From: Elusimicrobiota bacterium
GTDB lineage: Bacteria > Elusimicrobiota > Endomicrobiia > Endomicrobiales > Endomicrobiaceae
Assembly (NCBI GenBank): GCA_031256695.1
Contig: JAIRQB010000039.1
Location: 1-8,764 of the forward strand
Length of the DNA stretch: 8,764 nucleotides
Direction: 5' to 3'
Shown here: one piece after another, positions 6,752-8,764 of the stretch
Layout of the letters: every line of letters begins with the position of its first letter
Numbering within the stretch: position 1 is the first letter of the stretch
Position numbers and translations under genes: made by a program
Notes under the pieces: model-generated
Databases searched by the model: none
Told to the model about the DNA's origin: nothing
Seen by the model: the letters and a program-made list of their open reading frames with translations, nothing else

Positions 6752-7399
6752 ACTCCTATCAACTTCCTTCATCAGTTTTCCGCTTTCAATATAAATCACT
6801 TCTTCGCAGATATTGACGGTTAAATCTGCAATCCTCTCTAAATTGCTTACTATATTCATCAATTCAACAATCAAATAAGCGGTCTTTTGGTCAGTCATAT
6901 AGTCTTCTAACTCTCTGATTATTTTTCCTTTATATCCGTCTATTTCATCGTCAAGGTTTAAGATGCTCTCGGCAAGAGTTTTGTCTTGATTTACAAAAGC
7001 AAAAATTGCCTCTCTTAGCATATCTATGGCAAGAGTATTCATTTTTGGAAGGTCTATATAAGATTTTACGGGCAAAGCGGTATTTAAAATAAGACCGCTT
7101 TCTGCGATATTTACGCAATGGTCGCCTATTCTTTCTAAATTGCCGCTCATCTTTATAAGACCGATGATAATCCTCAAATTCTTAGCCATAGGCTGAAACT
7201 TCGCTATAGCGTTTATGCAATTTTCATAAAGAGAAATTTCCATCTGGTCTGATTTTATTTCATCTATCTTTAACGTTTTTTCCAAAAGAGAATTATCTCT
7301 TTCAAAAACTCCGCGCGTAGAGGAAATTATCATACTCTCTATATGTTTGGCATATTCTACAGCCTCTTTTTTTAATTCAATTATGTTTTCATTTATCAT
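6740..7399 (-). CDS. phoU: PhoU-like phosphate signalling regulator
   Basis: PhoU proteins are cytoplasmic helical regulators that link the Pst phosphate transporter to the PhoR/PhoB two-component system and restrain phosphate uptake. The 219 residues form two three-helix PhoU repeats. Each has the metal-site signature: NLERIGDHCVNIAE (87-100, with Glu89 and Asp93) and NLERIADLTVNICEE (186-200, with Glu188 and Asp192). Both sites look complete. The start has an excellent ribosome binding site, GGGAGGT on the minus strand at 7407-7413, seven bases from the ATG. The gene is convergent with the AsmA-like gene and overlaps its end by 12 nt. No pst or pho genes are in the window. Upstream lies the repeat block, whose hairpins fill the space where its promoter or an upstream cotranscript would be. 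Confidence 0.93.
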   Translation of the reverse strand: MINENIIELKKEAVEYAKHIESMIISSTRGVFERDNSLLEKTLKIDEIKSDQMEISLYENCINAIAKFQPMAKNLRIIIGLIKMSGNLERIGDHCVNIAESGLILNTALPVKSYIDLPKMNTLAIDMLREAIFAFVNQDKTLAESILNLDDEIDGYKGKIIRELEDYMTDQKTAYLIVELMNIVSNLERIADLTVNICEEVIYIESGKLMKEVDRSLSV

Positions 7400-7466
7400 T
7401 TTGCTTACCTCCCTTTCTTTGCGAATTTAAATAAGTTAAGAGTGACAACAAACGGCAGTATTCCAA

Positions 7467-7621
7467 GTTGTCATACCGACGAAAGTCGGTATCCATTTTA
7501 TTTCAAACAATGTGAAGAAGTTAAAAATTTAGGTAAAAGGCATTATAAAAACAGCGTAAATGGATACCCGCGCTGGCGCAATAGCGGCTTTCAGCCGCAT
7601 TGCTGGCGCGAGTATGACAAC
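7467..7621. repeat. Inverted pair of hairpin repeats (REP/BIME-like)
   Basis: The left arm starts GTTGTCATAC (7467-7476) and forms a perfect stem, ATACCGAC (7473-7480), GAAA loop, GTCGGTAT (7485-7492), followed by CCATTT. The right arm is its opposite-strand counterpart. Read on the minus strand it also starts GTTGTCATAC (7621 down to 7612) and ends GTATCCATTT (to 7558), but its internal stem is different and longer: CAAT plus GCGGCT against AGCCGC plus ATTG, inside CGCGC/GCGCG. About 65 nt of unstructured sequence separates the arms. The design resembles the widespread repeats reading GTCAT-x-C ... G-x-ATCCA that occur as REP- or MITE-like elements in many bacteria. No transposase is encoded here. 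Confidence 0.75.
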
Positions 7622-7684
7622 GGAATGGCATAACTTCGCTTGACGCTGTTTCTCAAATGCCATTTTCCTTAACTTTTAACTCGT

Positions 7685-7723
7685 GAGAGTAATTTGGCAA
7701 CGCAATAGCGTTGACAAATTACT
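7685..7723. repeat. Hairpin unit 1 (AGTAATTTG ... CAAATTACT)
   Basis: A perfect 9-bp outer inverted repeat, AGTAATTTG (7688-7696) and CAAATTACT (7715-7723), encloses one G/A mismatch and an inner 6-bp stem, CAACGC/GCGTTG, with an AATA loop. The preceding GAG is shared with the other units. There is no T run after it, so a terminator is not supported. Confidence 0.8.
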
Positions 7724-7724
7724 T

Positions 7725-7763
7725 GAGAGTTGTTTGGTAGCGTTTTACGCTACCAAATTACTC
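7725..7763. repeat. Hairpin unit 2 (GAGAGTTGTTTG ... CAAATTACTC)
   Basis: A perfect 10-bp stem, TTTGGTAGCG (7733-7742) and CGCTACCAAA (7748-7757), has a TTTTA loop. Outside it a G-T wobble, one mismatch and four more pairs (7727-7730 with 7760-7763) extend the stem. It follows unit 1 after one base. The flanks match unit 1 while the core is unrelated in sequence, which points to a shared frame with exchangeable palindromic cores. Confidence 0.8.
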
Positions 7764-7765
7764 AA

Positions 7766-7783
7766 TTAACTTTTAACTTTTAA
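7766..7783. repeat. Tandem heptamer linker TTAACTT
   Basis: TTAACTT occurs at 7766-7772 and 7773-7779, and TTAA at 7780-7783 begins a third unit. Related heptamers stand at 7669-7680 and at 8656-8676 (TTAACTT, TTTACTT, TTCACTT). In each place the linker leads directly or nearly so into a GAG-type hairpin unit. Confidence 0.65.
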
Positions 7784-7845
7784 GAGTTATTTGCGGCGCA
7801 TTACTGACTTTACTTCTTGGTGTCGGTTGCTCCGACAATTTATTC
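7784..7845. repeat. Hairpin unit 3, inverted relative of unit 4
   Basis: The left flank is GAGTTATTTG (7784-7793) and the right flank CAATTTATTC (7836-7845). The core contains a small stem, GTCGG (7822-7826) with CCGAC (7832-7836). Its reverse complement aligns along its whole length with unit 4 at 8681-8742, and 7806-7826 is the exact 21-nt reverse complement of 8699-8719. It ends 15 nt before the stop of the nitroreductase gene. Confidence 0.75.
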
Positions 7846-7859
7846 AATTTACCGTTAAT

Positions 7860-8414
7860 TTATATATACGTAACCCTGTTATTTCTCCTGTTTGCCGCCG
7901 ACTGTAAAGGCGCAGTTTTATATCCGAGCGCCGCAGAAGTATAGGGCTTATAGCCTTTTGGAATTTTCAATTTTTCTAAATACTTTTCCCCTTTTGGAGT
8001 ATGGAAAAGAAATAAAACAAAATAAATCCAGCAGGCTCCAAGTCCTAAAGATTCGGCGGCAATCAGCATATTCTCAGTAGCAGCCGAGGCGTCCATCTCG
8101 GGGCTTACGGATTCTTTTTTAGTTGAAGTGATAATCAAAGTGGGAGCATTGTAAAAACAATGAAATTTTTCATCAGAAGCCATAGCCGCTATAGCCTCTA
8201 TGCCGAGCGTTTTGGCTGCTTCTTTTGCCTCGCTATTTAATTCGTCAAGCATTTTTTTATCTTGAATTACTGTAAAGTGGCATAAGGCATCCCCTGCAAA
8301 AGGAGCAGACATTGCCGCGCTTAAAATTAACCTCAAATCATCTTTTTTTATTTGTTTGCCCGTAAAAGACCTATTGCTGCGGCGTCTCTTTATAATTTTA
8401 ATAGTTTCATTCAT
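7860..8414 (-). CDS. Nitroreductase-family protein (FMN-dependent oxidoreductase)
   Basis: Proteins of this fold bind FMN as dimers and reduce nitro compounds, quinones, enones or flavins with NAD(P)H; the substrate cannot be read from the sequence. The 184-residue protein has the family features in order: an N-terminal RRRSNRSF (10-17) for FMN phosphate binding, AAMSAPFAGD (33-42), NAPTLIITS (89-97), the long helix DASAATENMLIAAESLGLGACWI (108-130), and PKGYKPYTSAALGY (152-165). AAGGAG on the minus strand (8421-8425 region), six bases before the ATG, supports the start. Length is normal for the short nitroreductase subgroup. It is single, on the minus strand, with repeat copies on both sides in direct orientation, so it could be part of a mobile or deletable segment. 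No clear promoter was found, although TATAAA-like sequence occurs upstream. Confidence 0.9.
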   Translation of the reverse strand: MNETIKIIKRRRSNRSFTGKQIKKDDLRLILSAAMSAPFAGDALCHFTVIQDKKMLDELNSEAKEAAKTLGIEAIAAMASDEKFHCFYNAPTLIITSTKKESVSPEMDASAATENMLIAAESLGLGACWIYFVLFLFHTPKGEKYLEKLKIPKGYKPYTSAALGYKTAPLQSAANRRNNRVTYI

Positions 8415-8548
8415 ATTTGCTCCTTAAAAAACCGAGAATTAAGTTAATGATTTATAAAGTTATGAGTTATGACAATTAAAGCAAAACTTTCACAAAAATG
8501 CCGTTTGATTGACATTTGCTTGCGCGCGACGTTATGACATCGGCAAAA
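8415..8548. other. Upstream region of the nitroreductase gene, partly repeat-like
   Basis: The first part is AT-rich and should hold the minus-strand promoter, but no convincing -35/-10 pair stands out. The stretch around 8495-8540 (AAAAATGCCGTTTGATTGAC, then GACGTTATGACAT) weakly resembles, in opposite orientation, the ATGCCATTTT and GGCATAAC parts of the repeat frame. It may be a decayed left arm of the element beginning at 8549. No gene is seen here. Confidence 0.4.
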
Positions 8549-8678
8549 ATGGATTGCGGCTTCCTTGAGTTGCCTTGTATCTTAGTTTTGCAACTCGGCA
8601 ATGACACCGGGACGGCATAACTTCCCTTGACGCCGTTTCTAAACTGCCGTTTTCCTTAACTTTTTACTTTTCACTTTT

Positions 8679-8741
8679 GAGAGTAAATTGGCGGCGAGCC
8701 GACACCAAGAAGTAAAGTCGTCAATACGCTGACAAATTACT
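8679..8741. repeat. Hairpin unit 4 with long core
   Basis: The left flank AGTAAATTG (8682-8690) pairs, with one mismatch, with CAAATTACT (8733-8741). The 42-nt core is much longer than in unit 1, which occupies the same place in copy A. It includes CGGCGAGCCG and the stretch 8699-8719 shared in reverse with unit 3. The flank matches unit 1, but the core is that of unit 3 turned around. Confidence 0.7.
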
Positions 8742-8744
8742 AAA

Positions 8745-8764
8745 GAGTTGTTTGTCGGCGTTTT
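8745..8764. repeat. Hairpin unit 5, truncated by the window end
   Basis: GAGTTGTTTG (8745-8754) has the same left flank as unit 2 and is followed by TCGGCGTTTT, parallel to GTAGCGTTTT of unit 2. By analogy the missing 3' half should read as its complement, beginning near CGCCGA and ending CAAATTACTC-like; that continuation is a prediction. Confidence 0.55.

Larger units (their letters stand above)
7560..7763. repeat. Dispersed modular repeat, copy A
   Basis: This is a direct copy of the segment starting at 8549. Its order is ATGGAT (7560), a variable hairpin slot (7566-7613), ATGACA (7614), then a conserved stretch at 7621-7677 that matches 8608-8664 at about 50 of 57 positions. The TTAACTTTT linker and the hairpin units at 7685-7723 and 7725-7763 follow. 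It lies just downstream of the nitroreductase gene, between that gene and phoU. Its right hairpin slot doubles as the right arm of the inverted pair at 7467-7621. Confidence 0.75.
8549..8764. repeat. Dispersed modular repeat, copy B (runs off the window)
   Basis: This has the same order and orientation as copy A at 7560: ATGGAT (8549), a variable slot (8555-8600), ATGACA (8601), CGGGACGGCATAAC (8608-8621), a heptamer linker (8656-8676), and hairpin units at 8681 and 8745. The slot here holds a different hairpin, ATTGC/GCAAT outside and GAGTTGC (8567-8573) with GCAACTC (8590-8596) inside, around a 16-nt loop. The following 57 nt match copy A at about 50 positions. Confidence 0.75.

Noticed and set aside
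7442..7633. Plus-strand open frame of 63 residues
   Set aside because: It lies within the inverted hairpin repeats. Its HTDESRYP and WREYDNGM-type phrases are the translation expected of such repeats, and there is no ribosome binding site or hydropathy pattern of a protein.
7688..7763. Units 1 and 2 as intrinsic terminators
   Set aside because: The stems are strong but no T run follows on either strand, and their flanks belong to the repeat frame.
7892..8080. Plus-strand open frame opposite the nitroreductase gene
   Set aside because: The minus-strand protein has full family motifs, and the plus-strand translation shows none.
7685..8764. CRISPR-like array of repeats and spacers
   Set aside because: Repeat flanks differ in length and orientation, spacing is irregular, the cores are self-complementary instead of unique, and there are no cas genes in the window.
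7685..8764. Integron attC sites
   Set aside because: The hairpins lack the paired RYYYAAC and GTTRRRY core sites and no integron integrase or cassette gene order is seen.

Overview
The window reads as an AT-rich genome (about one third G+C by eye) of a Gram-negative-type, probably anaerobic bacterium. This is inferred from a lipoprotein-type solute-binding protein, peptidoglycan precursor genes (mraY, murD), an AsmA-like membrane-anchored protein of the kind usually found in double-membrane bacteria, and ThiH, the oxygen-sensitive radical-SAM route to dehydroglycine, in place of ThiO. The phylum cannot be settled from the sequence; an Elusimicrobia-like lineage is a weak guess only. No rRNA, tRNA, CRISPR array or transposase gene was seen.

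Layout. (i) 1-1062: the 3' part of an ABC-transporter substrate-binding lipoprotein of the iron/phosphonate type, closed by a strong hairpin terminator. (ii) 1207-6751: one plus-strand run: two small overlapping membrane-protein genes of unknown function, thiH, thiE, mraY, murD and an AsmA-like gene. Spacing is tight or overlapping up to murD, followed by a 119-nt repeat-like gap before the AsmA-like gene. The run joins two thiamine genes to two peptidoglycan genes, without the rest of the thi set and without murF, ftsW or murG. (iii) 6740-7399: phoU on the minus strand, overlapping the AsmA-like gene tail to tail by 12 nt. (iv) 7400-7859: a repeat block without genes. (v) 7860-8414: a nitroreductase-family gene on the minus strand. 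(vi) 8415-8764: a second repeat block running off the window.

The least conventional content is the repeat family in (iv) and (vi). Two direct copies bracket the nitroreductase gene. Each has conserved frame segments (ATGGAT ... ATGACA ... CGGRAYGGCATAAC ... TTAACTTTT ... GAGAGTWAWTTG ... CAAATTACT) in which self-complementary cores sit in fixed slots, and the cores differ between copies. One unit occurs in opposite orientation in the two blocks and shares an exact 21-nt stretch. The protein genes are all ordinary family members except the small membrane pair, whose function is unknown.
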